From positions 1-21,797 of the forward strand of contig JAAMXP010000264.1 in assembly GCA_019693395.1 (NCBI GenBank): a stretch of DNA of 21,797 nt, in the 5' to 3' direction. Under the pieces are notes generated by a model. The model did not search any database, was not told where the DNA came from, and worked only from the letters and a program-made list of their open reading frames with translations. The stretch comes from Ettlia oleoabundans. Taxonomy: Eukaryota > Chlorophyta > Chlorophyceae > Chlamydomonadales. The stretch's first letter is position 1. Each line of letters opens with the position of its first letter. The position numbers and the translations under genes were made by a program. Shown piece after piece: positions 13,114-21,797 of the stretch.

Positions 13114-13623
13114 TTTTGGTGGGGAAGCCACGGAGAACGAGCCTTGTGGAGACACCTAGAGGGTTAGAAACGCGCCTAATGCGCACGTTACCAGGCTGGT
13201 ATGCTAGTTGGTTAGCATTTGTGCAGGTAGCAATGCTCCACATGCTGGCACCAGCTGGCGGCAGAGGCACCTCCCGTCCTTGTTAGTCGCACTGCCAAGA
13301 GAGGAAATGGAAATGGGGTTTTAGATCTTATGAAGATTGTATTAAAACTTGATTCAACATTAGCTCAAGTAAAGTCATTGGTATGAAATTGACTTGAGAT
13401 TGCGACAGTGGAGCAACAGCACCCACACACGTGTTTAGCAACAAGCAGAAAGTAGCGATGTTCCAATAAGCAAACAGGTGGAGATACTAGTAGGCAAGAT
13501 ATGGTAGCGCTCCAAACAGATACAGCAAATAAGGACAGTGCAGGATGGACAGCAACCAACAATGGAGCCACAACTACCTGGATTGCGATGGGCATGCAAC
13601 AAAGGCTTGTAAAGACTGAAGAA
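13114..13623. other. Intergenic: upstream of patatin gene, downstream of glycosyltransferase gene
   Basis: 510 bp. Bases 13114-13260 may include part of a longer first patatin exon and a further 5' exon. From about 13305 to 13400 the sequence becomes noticeably AT-richer than its surroundings and contains a 7-bp inverted repeat (CTCAAGT at 13364-13370, ACTTGAG at 13392-13398). It probably includes the glycosyltransferase 3' UTR. No gene is supported. Confidence 0.4.
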
Positions 13624-14835
13624 TCAGCAGCTTGATTTCCACTGTGATGCCCGGTCCTGGTTGCGCAAAAACGTCTCTGCTAAGCTAAGGTGTTTCTCAA
13701 GGGGCATGTCCACAAATCTGGAATCCTCAACCAGTCCCCTACGCACAAGGTCGTTATACATAGGCTCGAAAAAGACGCGACTGCTGTAGTTGCCCCGCGG
13801 CAGCTGTGAGTAGCGGCAGTGCTCTAGGTTTGGGAAGGAAGCGGAGGTGAGGGAGCGCATGTGCACATGCCCCTTTGTGGCGCCCTTCTTGTGGACACCC
13901 ACATTGCCGATGTTGTTGCAGCGTGCCACCAGCGGCATAGTCTCAAACCAGCCGCGCCTGCTCACCAGCCTGCCCAGGTGAAAGTCCCGCCCTGTCCATT
14001 CCTCGCCAACAGCATCCCAGGTGCGCCGCCAAAGCGCCCAGCCCCACGGCTGAGCCCACTGATCCAGCCAAAATTTATCCAGCAGGCCCAGCTGCTGCAC
14101 CATCAGCCAATCGTGAGCCTCCACAGCGCCGTGATTGTAGGGGAAGGAGGTTGACCAGCAGGTGGCGACGGCAATGTTAGGCTGCCGGAAAATGAGCCCG
14201 CTGGTAACATGCCACTCAAACCAGCGCAGCGCATCTTGTGCCGCCATAATATCATCCTCCAAAATCACCGCAAAATCGCTGAGCTCCATTGCGCCGGCGA
14301 CGCCGCGTTTTTTGTTGGCCCACACGCCCAGGTTGGTGGCCGAGACGTTGACAAGAACATCTCGGAAGCCCAGGCCGCCGTTGCGTGCCAGCCACTGCAG
14401 CTGTTGTGAGTAAGTGACAATGCTGCGGAAGCCTTCACTGTCATATGTGCTGGCGTTCCTGGGTGGGCCGTCCACCCAGATGGTTACTGTGTACTGCTCT
14501 GCGCCCCAGGCCTGCTGCAGCGCATCGATGACTTGGCGGAAGTACTCAAAGCGGTCAAAGGCGATGATGGCCACCACCTTGTTGAAACGGAAGCCAGGAG
14601 GTAATGGAGGTGCCGGCATTACAGAAACTGCACGTGCCGCTTGCTGCTGCCAGGAGACGCCGGGCACCAGGCGCAGCATCGGTGTGGCCAGCGAAAGGAT
14701 GCACAGCAGCAGCGCCGCTGCTATGCCTGAGCGCCGCGCCGGCCGTGTGCGCCATGTGGATGCTTGCTGCCCGTCCATGGTGCCACCCAATCCACCTTTT
14801 CCAAGCGCCGTCATGATGCCCTGCACTTGTGCCAT
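13624..14835 (-). CDS. Putative type II membrane glycosyltransferase (GT-A-like)
   Basis: A long uninterrupted frame of 403 codons, unusual in this intron-rich window. The N-terminus has a basic stretch (TRPARR), then one hydrophobic segment (about 37-57), then a luminal domain: a type II Golgi topology. The catalytic part begins VVAIIAFDRFEYFRQVIDAL, continues with TIWVDGPP and NLGVWANKKRGVAGAM, then the acidic metal-site candidate VILEDDI (EDD at 193-195), and a WGWALWRRTW block (264-273). The order (nucleotide-binding strand, DGPR-like loop, NLG, ILEDD, WGWA-W) matches a group of GT-A sugar transferases known mainly from bacteria. The EDD and the membrane anchor also recall the GNT-I (GT13) family. 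Donor and acceptor sugars cannot be read from the sequence. The ATG at 14835 is used, but strong splice signals upstream (exons near 15080-15224 and 15292-15404) would fit an alternative longer N-terminus. Three sulfotransferase-like genes follow to the right. Confidence 0.78.
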   Translation of the reverse strand: MAQVQGIMTALGKGGLGGTMDGQQASTWRTRPARRSGIAAALLLCILSLATPMLRLVPGVSWQQQAARAVSVMPAPPLPPGFRFNKVVAIIAFDRFEYFRQVIDALQQAWGAEQYTVTIWVDGPPRNASTYDSEGFRSIVTYSQQLQWLARNGGLGFRDVLVNVSATNLGVWANKKRGVAGAMELSDFAVILEDDIMAAQDALRWFEWHVTSGLIFRQPNIAVATCWSTSFPYNHGAVEAHDWLMVQQLGLLDKFWLDQWAQPWGWALWRRTWDAVGEEWTGRDFHLGRLVSRRGWFETMPLVARCNNIGNVGVHKKGATKGHVHMRSLTSASFPNLEHCRYSQLPRGNYSSRVFFEPMYNDLVRRGLVEDSRFVDMPLEKHLSLAETFLRNQDRASQWKSSC

Positions 14836-16046
14836 CCCACATTGAATGGAATGTTTAGGTCAGCGGAGGACTTGGCGGGCAGCTGGTGGTGCACCTCACA
14901 AACGCCTTATGACTCAATTCTGAAGGACAGTAGCTTCTGGTTCCAACGAAGCATTTTAGGAAGTAAAGGAAGCGAAGCAGGAAACACCACTGAGGTCTGC
15001 AAGACCTCAGATGGCGGCAGCAGCGTGGGCACCTGGAGGCGACAGACTGGCAGCAGCGTTGGAAGCAATAACCCCACACCTTCCCGGTCAGCAAAGTTGC
15101 GCCGAAAGCATTTTGATTGCTTGCTGCGAGTGGCGGTGCTAGAGCACACAAAGGGAGTGGCCGTTTTGAGTTCACAGAACGCAGCCGCCGCTTCTCCGGC
15201 CGGCCCCGCACGCTTGTTGGTTTGCTGAAACACGAGAAAGATTGAACGAGAAGGGGAAGAAGGAAAGTTACGCAGAACTCCTAATTTGTACCTCCGGAAC
15301 TCAGCCAGTACAGGAGCTATAGGGGCTTCCAGGTTCCAGGCCCGGCTGGACGTGAAGCCAGAGATTAGTGACGCCAAGGGTACTGCGGGGTGTGCAACCG
15401 GCATACTTACTGCTTGCTGATCTTTGGATTTTCCAAAAACTAAAGGCAGGTTGGCACCTCATGTGAAGCATTTATGACACAGAAAGTGCATGCATGCAGG
15501 CTTCAGCATGATGTGGTTCCCGCCAGGCTACCTTGGGACAGGTGCCAGGCTTTCAGCCACCACCCCAACTGGACTGGTTTCGGCCCGCTTGGCAGGCGAC
15601 TGGAGCACCCTTGGCAAGGTTGCCACTGGGCCTTGCCCAAATATTTCCGAGTAGACGTGCAACCTGCATGCGTCGCGTGGCAGAGTGCATAAGTTGACTT
15701 AACATACGTTGTTTGATGCTTTCTGTGCAGGACATTTGAGCTTGTACCGCCCCACATGTACTGCGCTTGTCCTGTGACAAAGCCTAAAACGCAGTTGCCT
15801 GCAAAGCTTGTTCCTTTCGTGCATTCCGCAGATCTCACCACTACTGAGCCGCCCTTACTGGTCAGCACTCAACAAACATTTCTCACAAGGTAGCACAGGC
15901 TGTGTGTCAATTTCTTATTTAAAACCAACGCGGAGATTGCAGCTAAAATACACAGCATTGCTTTTAGTATCAAATGCAAAGCAGAAAGGAGCAGCAATGG
16001 CCCAAAAGAATGGAAAAGTGATCTGAGTCTCATGCAAATCAAAGGG
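14836..16046. other. Intergenic region with unassigned open frames and strong minus-strand splice signals
   Basis: 1.2 kb between the glycosyltransferase start and the stop of the next minus-strand gene. The minus strand shows a GTACAA donor (15291), a long pyrimidine tract ending TTTCAG (15225) and a GTGTGG donor (15079). These would define an exon 15080-15224 that splices in phase to 14820 of the glycosyltransferase. The plus strand has open frames at 14848-15228 and 15731-15893. Their codon choice is not clearly like the confirmed genes, and I recognise neither. A perfect inverted repeat lies at 14990-15010. Confidence 0.35.
14990..15010. repeat. Perfect 9-bp inverted repeat with 3-nt loop
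   Basis: CTGAGGTCT (14990-14998), loop GCA, AGACCTCAG (15002-15010). It could form a short hairpin in either strand. It lies in the unassigned region upstream of the glycosyltransferase. Confidence 0.8.
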
Positions 16047-17553
16047 TCAACCAAGGGGGCTGCTGATTATGGTGCTTTCCGCCCTACTGCTTCCGCCGCG
16101 TGGCGGCAAGAGGGCAAGCATGATTTCCACCCTTCTGCGTGCAGCATTATATAGCATCCTCTCTGCCAGCGTTAGTTCTTCCAGCACCGCCCTTGTGCTG
16201 CCGCTGAGGGGGCAGCGCTGCGACCCCTTGTTCTCGTGTGGCAATGCCTCGGGCTCAAAGGCGGCACTCAACTGCGGGAACCAATGCTGTGCCAGCCGCA
16301 TACTTCGCGGGTCCTCCAGCACCAACGGAACGCAGTTGGCAAGGTGTGCCAGCGCCAGTCCAATGGCCGAATTGAAGGTGGGGCTGCCAGGAGGCGACGT
16401 GGACATTGCATGAATGTCCATCTTATCAACCAAGCCGCTCAGTATCCTGAAGGGTTCGTTGCCGCAACCCCAGCCAGGGTTTTGTGCTCGGGCTGAAATG
16501 AACACGTCCCGCACTTCATCAGTCGACAGATTGGACAGGCAGGTAAACCGTTCATCGCTGTACAGCTGTTGCTGCAGCGTGCAAGGCAGGGGGGAGTGGT
16601 TGAGTCACCTGGTGCAATAGCGATGCAAAGCAACCAGCCCAAAGGTTGCATTTCAGAATGGCAGTCAACACATGCAGCTGTCCCACCTGCCTCTTTGCAA
16701 ACCAGCAGTCCATATGGAGAGCAGGGCTTCAGCAGCTGGGCAGCAGGCGCGAAACAGACATCCTTACCCTGACTATCCTATAATAGTAGCATGACTCCAG
16801 CCGTGAAACAGGGTCTCTGAACAGAGTTGTGCAGCTGGCACGGTAGCGTGTCTCGTAGCCTCTGCTGCCATCCAGCACAGTCTGCGAGTTGTTGGCATAC
16901 ACCGCCCCGTAGCGATGCGCGAGATCTCGCCAAGGGAAGTGCCCAGCATACACGGCTGCTGTTGCATCGCCGATGGTGAAAGTGGGACATGGCGTGCTGA
17001 GGCAGGGAATGAACGTTGACAGGTTGGCGGCCTGGGCAGCTGCATGGAGAGCAACTCGCATGGATGAGCCCCCTGCCTTCCGCTGGTGTAGGAAGAACAG
17101 CGGCCAATCTACCGAAATGTTGGTGTTCCTGGGGGGGGGTGGCGCCGTCACAAATGCCGCTATGGCCAGGTGGACCAGCTTGTGCGTCAACGGTTGGTGC
17201 TGTCTGTCGCGGTGCAACTGGCAGCTGAGGCTAAGCGCCAGTGTGACCAGCAGGGCGGCAAGTGAAGCTGCACCAGTCCACAAAGACCGTTGTGCCTGAA
17301 ACCCTGCAGCTCATAAATGAGGGCAAACACGTGGGAAGTGGGAACGCAGCTAACCTGCAAACATGCAACAACAGGTGCCAGCGAATGGGGAGGAGGTCGG
17401 TTGTAGGAGTTGCTGTCGAGCGGATCTAATGCATGTCGCTGGCAGCCCCCGCAGTAGTTGCGGCGAGCAAGCACGACACAGCCGCGCTTAACCGCTCAAC
17501 CAGCACACACGACCACTCCAGGGAAGCAGCAATTTACCATTGTGTTTTGCCAT
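16047..17553 (-). CDS. Sulfotransferase-like type II membrane protein A
   Basis: The proposed model has exons 17538-17553, 16768-17303 and 16047-16571, giving 358 residues. The tiny first exon gives MAKHN and splices in phase 1 to GFQAQRSLWTG. A membrane anchor follows (about residues 15-34) and then a luminal domain. The PAPS 5'-phosphosulfate loop is seen as FFLHQRKAGGSSMR (about 76-88). The 3'-phosphate site is TTLFRDPVSRLESCYYYR (about 164-181), directly before intron 2. Exon 3 begins QQLYSDERFTCLSNLSTDEV. These two motifs at this spacing define carbohydrate-type Golgi sulfotransferases, which transfer sulfate from PAPS to glycans; the acceptor is unknown. The main exon has no ATG before the membrane segment, which is why a separate start exon is needed. 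The start exon is the least certain part. The gene is divergently paired with sulfotransferase B. Confidence 0.75.
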
Positions 17554-18071
17554 GAGTTTGTGGATGCCCAAGCTTATTTACGAGCTCTAAGGACTGCGCT
17601 GTAATCGGGCAAAAGCTATTAGCAGCTCGCGCAGTACTGCTTTCAAGGAGTGTGTACTGCATGAAACTCGGAGCCCTTGTTGAAAAAATCGCCGCCATCT
17701 AAGCTAATCCTTGCTTGAAGAGTGGCCGAAGCCCAGTAACACCTCACAACCGTCTTCGTTCCCCCCTTTTTCCACTGGGCGCATAACAAAAACAGTCCTC
17801 CTGGTGGTTGGCAATGTCGCCGATAGCCCGCTGCACATGCGCGACACCAGCATTGCAGCCGGCCTGTCGACAGCGGTGCTAAGTGCTGGCGCTGCCGCCA
17901 CCACGCCGTCGTATTCACGCCCGCCACCACGCCGTCAGATACACGCCCGTGCCCTGGCGTTCTAGTAAACTGCCCGCGACTACCCCAGTTTTTCGGCAAT
18001 TTTTCGGCACACCCGCTGCAATTTGCAGAACATCTGCCTACTAGCATCCCACACGTGCAGACTAGTGCGAT
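17554..18071. promoter_or_regulatory. Divergent promoter region between two sulfotransferase-like genes, with direct repeats
   Basis: 518 bp between the start codons of the divergent genes A and B. It contains two direct-repeat pairs. A 26-bp unit occurs twice in tandem (17895-17920 and 17921-17946, 23 of 26 bases equal). TTTTTCGGCA occurs twice at 11-bp spacing (17989-17998 and 18000-18009), about 62 bp before the start codon of gene B. These are candidate regulatory elements; no binding protein is known. The 235-codon minus-strand frame ending at 17643 lacks any family motif. Confidence 0.5.
17895..17946. repeat. Tandem direct repeat, two 26-bp copies
   Basis: Both copies start with CCGCCACCACGCCGTC and end with CACGC; they differ at three positions in between. 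The repeat lies in the intergenic space between two divergent sulfotransferase-like genes. Confidence 0.85.
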
Positions 18072-19905
18072 ATGGCAGCCGGCAACACAGCACCGCATCC
18101 GCTGCGCCGCATGAGCACCTTCGTCACCGGGACTCTGGTTCTGTTTGTAACGGTAGGCTTGACAGCCCACAGGACTGATGTATTTTGCATTTTGTTTGCA
18201 GCTGGGCATGACTGCCTTGCCATGCCACCACATTACCCCCTTGCCATCCATACAACTGCAGGTTTGGGTTTCTTCTGGCCCGCTTGTGAGCAGCTTTGCA
18301 GCCAATCCGCCAGGTAGAGAAGTTGCGCTATTGCCTGCTGCTGGATGCATCAGTATGCTTTCCTATGTCGCACATGCACTCTTGTAGGCGTCTGTGCCTG
18401 TGCCATGCACACCTGTTTGCTCGGCCTGCTTGCTTGCCACAGGTGGCAGCACGCTCAGCGTTGATCCACAGCTGCACAAGGGAGTGCCAGCCATGCTTGG
18501 CACTTCACGCGATGCGGACTTGGACGCTGCACTGCAGCGGCAGCAGTGTCCTGCAAGAAACAGCAGCGCCAATGTGACCATTGCCTTCCTGCACGTCCCA
18601 AAGACAGCAGGTGCGCTGCTGGCTGCGCTTCTGATTGCCTTGCTCCCACACACAACTCCTGCACAAATGATATGTGGAGCCAGTAGACAGGCAGCTTTGG
18701 CAGGCAGGCAGGCAGGAATCACAGACGCAGGCAGCACGGCAGGTGCAGGCGTCCATCTGTTTGTGCCCGATCACCAATGGCTTGTGCTGCCAAGTAGCCT
18801 GGGCAGTGCACGCCCTGCAACGGTTCTCCTGCTGGCCCTGCCAAACTCAATTTCCTGATATGCCTTTGCAACCTGCAGGCAATTACTTACGAAACGTACT
18901 TTTGCGTGCCATGCCCGCTACCGGCAGCGGGCGGTACTGTCGGAAGGGTCAGGACTACAGCAAACTTGCGTTCACACCCTGCGGTTCAGAGCTTGGACCA
19001 GAGCATATGCGTCTGCTGGCAGATTTGCAGGCCAACTTCACGACTGAGTGCAGCGGCTTCAATGCGCACCAGGACTACGGCTTCTTCCAGGCACTGGGAA
19101 TTGATCACTCCCGCACCCTCACCCTGGTGGCGCTACGGCACCCCGTGGAACGTGGGCTCAGCCACTATTACTTCCAGATGAAGTTGAGGAAGAGTAAGCC
19201 GCAAGCTTTTCAGTTCTGGCCCAAGAATGATTCCGACTATTCTGGCTTGGTAGCCTTTGCCGCCCAGCAGCGGCGGCAGGCCAACTACCACACTTACATG
19301 CTGGGAGGATCCCTGGGATGCCATTGGCCAGGAGGCACCGCACCCCTTACCGATGATGCCGAGATTCTCGAACGTGCCAAGCGCAACCTGGAACGTTTCT
19401 GCGTCATCCTTATCACGGTCAGTGACTGTGGCCGGTTCTGCTCTGTTGATCTTGGTTCAGAGCTCACCCAGCTGCAGCAGGCGATCATGCAGGCCACCAG
19501 TTGAGGCTCATCATCCTACCGTGGGTTGCCATTGCTGTGCCACAGCCAGCCGTGCGGCATGCAGCGTGCTTTGCAGGGCACCACTCCAAGCATTGCAAAA
19601 GGCAGCTTGCAGTTTGAACCATGTTGTGCACCGATGGCAGGCTGCTCCAAGACATGCAGGAGTTTATGGACGAGTCGATGCAGCTGCTAGGGGAGGCCAC
19701 GGGCTGGCCTGACTCAGTACTGTTTGGGTCCTTAAAAGCTAGCAAGACAAACACCACGCCACGTCCCAAGGTACCACTAGAGGTGAAGCGTGCCATTGCG
19801 GCGGCCAACCACTTGGACATGCAGCTGTATGCCCATGCAGTGCAGCTGTTCCTGCAGCGCAGCCAAGCAGCCGCGCGGCAGGCGCTTGCTAGCAATTCAA
19901 GATGA
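18072..19905 (+). CDS. Sulfotransferase-like type II membrane protein B
   Basis: Five exons (18072-18152, 18202-18313, 18443-18610, 18879-19417, 19660-19905) join in frame to 381 residues. A short basic N-terminus (PHPLRR) is followed by one membrane segment spanning the exon 1/2 junction (about 15-33), the type II Golgi layout. The PAPS 5'-phosphosulfate loop is IAFLHVPKTAG (about 111-121). The 3'-phosphate motif is LVALRHPVERGLSHYYFQMK (about 203-222), with Arg207. NVT and NFT sequons lie in the luminal part. CVILITEFMDESMQLLGEATGW near the end matches the usual C-terminal strand and helix of Sulfotransfer_2-type enzymes. PAPS-dependent sulfation of a glycan is expected; the acceptor cannot be inferred. 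TGTAA occurs 95 and 132 nt after the stop. It is clearly not a recent copy of gene A, because only the PAPS motifs correspond. Confidence 0.87.
18701..18716. repeat. (CAGG)4 in an intron
   Basis: Four CAGG units inside intron 3 of sulfotransferase gene B. It is the same tetranucleotide as the longer tracts at 12461 and 21426. Confidence 0.8.
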
Positions 19906-19999
19906 TAGATGTGGCGCACAGTATGATTACAATCCCCGGAACAGGCCGTGCTGTTGTCACCTGATCTGGAATAGCACATGCTGTGATTGAAGATGCCTG

Positions 20000-20041
20000 T
20001 GTAACATAAGATGAACGTGGGAGGTGTATGCAGGTGTGTAA
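20000..20041 (+). terminator. Two TGTAA polyadenylation motifs after gene B
   Basis: TGTAA at 20000-20004 and again at 20037-20041, which are 95 and 132 nt after the stop codon of sulfotransferase gene B. The position and the pair make this the best-supported 3' end in the window. Confidence 0.65.
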
Positions 20042-20236
20042 TACAGCCTTTCCACAAGATGCCTCAGTAAGCAAAGTGCCAACGAGCATTGTACTTTGAA
20101 CTCAGCATACCATCAAGCAAGAATCAATGCACAACCTACAAATATGCTAAGAAAACAGCTGAGCAGAAACAGTCTGATAAAGTGCAGGACGGAAGGGCGG
20201 CACAGGGACGGAAAACGCAATCAGCAGAGCGATTGA

Positions 20237-20241
20237 TTACA
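20237..20241 (-). terminator. Candidate polyadenylation motif of gene C
   Basis: TTACA on the plus strand reads TGTAA on the minus strand, 21 nt after the stop of sulfotransferase gene C. This distance is short, so its use is uncertain. Confidence 0.35.
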
Positions 20242-20261
20242 AAGCAAGACTGTCTGTATGG

Positions 20262-21663
20262 TCATGAAGGGGCGGTTGCAACGGGTAGCTGTAGCTCAAG
20301 GGCTTGGGGGTAGAGCATGCGAAGGTCTGCACCATACACGTGTTGTATGGAGCGACGGCAGTGCTCGTGGCGGCCGCTGTAAAACTGCTGCATGGTGCAA
20401 TAGGAGGCCTCCTTGGCAATGAGGCTGGTGAAGTTGCGTTGCAACCCAAAAAAATTGGCTGGCTGGCTACTGGCCTGGTGTTGCTCAGATGGTTGCACGC
20501 TATCACATGCCTTCCCACTGTTGGAGGGCTGGGCACGGGGCATTTGTTGAGGGATGTCCATTGGCGGCACGCCCTCGGGGCGCCGACGATTTATCTCACC
20601 CAGCACGACTGCCATGTCATCATCGAAATGCTCCGCCCTTGCCACATAGTCCACCACCAACCTGCATGCGGTTGCACACGCTGCCAGCTCAGCACAGCAG
20701 AGCACTGCGGGGGCCACCTAGCATGGTGATGGTGCACCAGTGGAAAGCAGCATGTGCCATAGCTGCAGCAGAAGTAGCAGCCCTAGCCGTCGTGGATGGG
20801 AGACACCGCCAAGTGAAGAGCATCTGCATAGCAAACTACTGAAGCTGCCCACACCATGCATGCTTGGCCAGCATTACAGCGGGCAGTGGCCTGCCAGGTA
20901 GCAGAAAGAACCAGCTGGCCAGCGGCATTGTTGTGCAGACATCAGGACTGGATCATTAGCAGGAGGGGCCACTGGAAACATTCCAACCAGCAGCTGACTG
21001 CTGGCACCAGGTGCGGCACGCACCCGCCGTCTTCTGTAGACATACATCGCATTTGATCCAGGATGTGCGCGAATGCAAAGATGGGTGCAAAGGGGCAGCA
21101 CTCCCTATGACTACGGCACACACGCCCCGCAACAACTGGATCCGCACAAAAGCCATCCCAATCCATCTACGGAGCAGGCCGCAGCGGCAGGCAAAAAGAG
21201 TGTGCATGTTGCGGGTCAAGCAGGAAAGCAGGCAGGCGTGCTAGTGATTTGCCTGCAACCGGTCAGCTTGCAACGGCATAACGGGCGGCGTGGATGCGTG
21301 GCAAGCACAGGTGGGCTCCTGCCTTAGGGCCACACTGGACGGCAATAGAAGGGGAGTAGCCACAAGCTGGCGGCGCCTGCGCCGTTCAACATATGCCCGC
21401 CTGCACCTCTTGCCCAGCACTGCCCGCCTGCCTGCCTGCCTGCCTGCCTGCTGCCCATCCACTCACCAGGTCGCGGCACTCCTCTTCGTCGGCCGTCATG
21501 GCACTGAGCAGAAATTTGTAGCTGCTGATGGCCCGGGATAGCGGGTTGCGAACCACGGTGAACACAAAGTAATCCTGCCACATGGCCTGGATGTCTGCTG
21601 ATGTGGCGTTGGCCACCGAGGACTGAGAGTTGCGCCCGCCGTTCCACATCTCAAGGCAGCTAG
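20262..21663 (-). CDS. Sulfotransferase-like protein C, 5' partial
   Basis: Three exons are visible: 21467-21663, 21024-21166 and 20262-20661, together 246 residues up to the stop. The first visible exon starts after a TGCAG acceptor in phase 1, so at least one more 5' exon lies further right, probably off the window. The PAPS 3'-phosphate motif is clear: YFVFTVVRNPLSRAISSYKFL, preceded by MWNGGRNSQ. The middle exon is Cys-rich (FCADP, CRSHRECC, MRCMSTEDGG), suggesting disulfides in the secretory lumen. The last exon starts LVVDYVARAEHFDDDMAVVLGEINRRRP, the typical sulfotransferase segment that reports on the lid and acceptor region, and has an NFT sequon. The exon 2 donor is GTGCGT at 21023, chosen because the other candidate (21007) breaks frame. 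The 5'-phosphosulfate loop and membrane anchor must be in the missing part. Confidence 0.83.
21426..21452. repeat. (GCCT)n tetranucleotide tract in an intron
   Basis: Six or seven GCCT/CCTG units just inside the intron that follows the first visible exon of sulfotransferase gene C (CAGG repeats on the coding strand). Confidence 0.88.
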
Positions 21664-21797
21664 CTGCAGTGCAAGGAAGCAACCGTGCGGAGCGGCAGAA
21701 TCAGTGGGAAGCCTGGCTAGCTGGTATAGCTGGGGCAATGACCATTTGTTATGGTGCGTAGAACATTGTGTGTGGGGTGGGGGGTGGAGTGCGGGTG

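Noticed and set aside
14764..15228. 154-codon plus-strand open frame
   Set aside because: It overlaps the glycosyltransferase start in antisense and strong minus-strand splice signals. I do not recognise the protein and its third-base choice is not gene-like, so it is not called as a gene.
16069..16496. Plus-strand frames of 86-114 codons
   Set aside because: They are shadows of the last exon of sulfotransferase A on the minus strand.
17643..18350. 235-codon minus-strand open frame
   Set aside because: It lies antisense to the first exons of sulfotransferase B and across the divergent promoter. It shows no recognisable motif and a Cys/Gly/Ala-rich composition typical of non-coding frames here.
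19485..20057. 190-codon minus-strand open frame
   Set aside because: It is antisense to the last exon of sulfotransferase B, which has the family C-terminus and downstream TGTAA signals.
21008..21024. Alternative exon end for sulfotransferase C at 21008 (CTG|GTGCCA)
   Set aside because: It gives phase 0, but the following exon enters with one extra base. The GTGCGT donor after 21024 joins in frame to LVVDYVARAEHF.
20262..21663. In-frame selenocysteine codons, given the eEFSec gene nearby
   Set aside because: None of the spliced frames needs an internal TGA to continue its family alignment, and no SECIS-like hairpin was recognised downstream.

Overview
The window reads as nuclear DNA of a green alga (Chlorophyta). 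The genes are cut into many short exons by introns of roughly 50-360 nt, mostly GT-AG. Several 3' ends carry TGTAA, the usual chlorophyte polyadenylation signal. Two proteins have plastid-type N-termini, and a plant Echidna-type Golgi protein is present. I see no prokaryotic operon structure, rRNA, tRNA or CRISPR. The species cannot be fixed from this window. All exon models were built by hand from splice signals, reading phase and protein family resemblance. Every exon junction given keeps the reading frame.

Left part (1-10300), housekeeping genes. On the minus strand, nine exons encode the first 316 residues of the selenocysteine-specific elongation factor eEFSec; its 3' end lies off the left edge. 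Head-to-head with it, on the plus strand, is a CreA-family protein with a plastid/thylakoid-type leader. It converges on a minus-strand TVP23/Echidna Golgi membrane protein. That gene is in turn head-to-head with a complete ten-exon purD (glycinamide ribonucleotide synthetase, probably plastid). Next is a two-exon gene for a small conserved protein of unknown function, with a DHLGPMVV...SRIANW core.

Middle (10597-13113): an eight-exon, minus-strand patatin-like lipid acyl hydrolase with an intact Ser/Asp dyad and an unusual Ala/Gln/Glu-rich C-terminal tail.

Right part (13624-21663), a probable glycan-modification neighbourhood. It holds one type II membrane glycosyltransferase-like gene and three different sulfotransferase-like genes, two of them with predicted N-terminal membrane anchors. 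The first two sulfotransferase genes diverge from a shared 518-bp region containing two direct-repeat pairs. The third runs off the right edge at its 5' end. Their joint occurrence suggests, but does not prove, a role in sulfated wall or extracellular polysaccharide.

The points most worth a second look are the sulfotransferase/glycosyltransferase cluster, its repeat-bearing divergent promoter, the small conserved unknown gene, three apparent GC-AG introns in the CreA and purD genes, and a 34-nt exon in eEFSec that carries the whole G1 GTP-binding motif.
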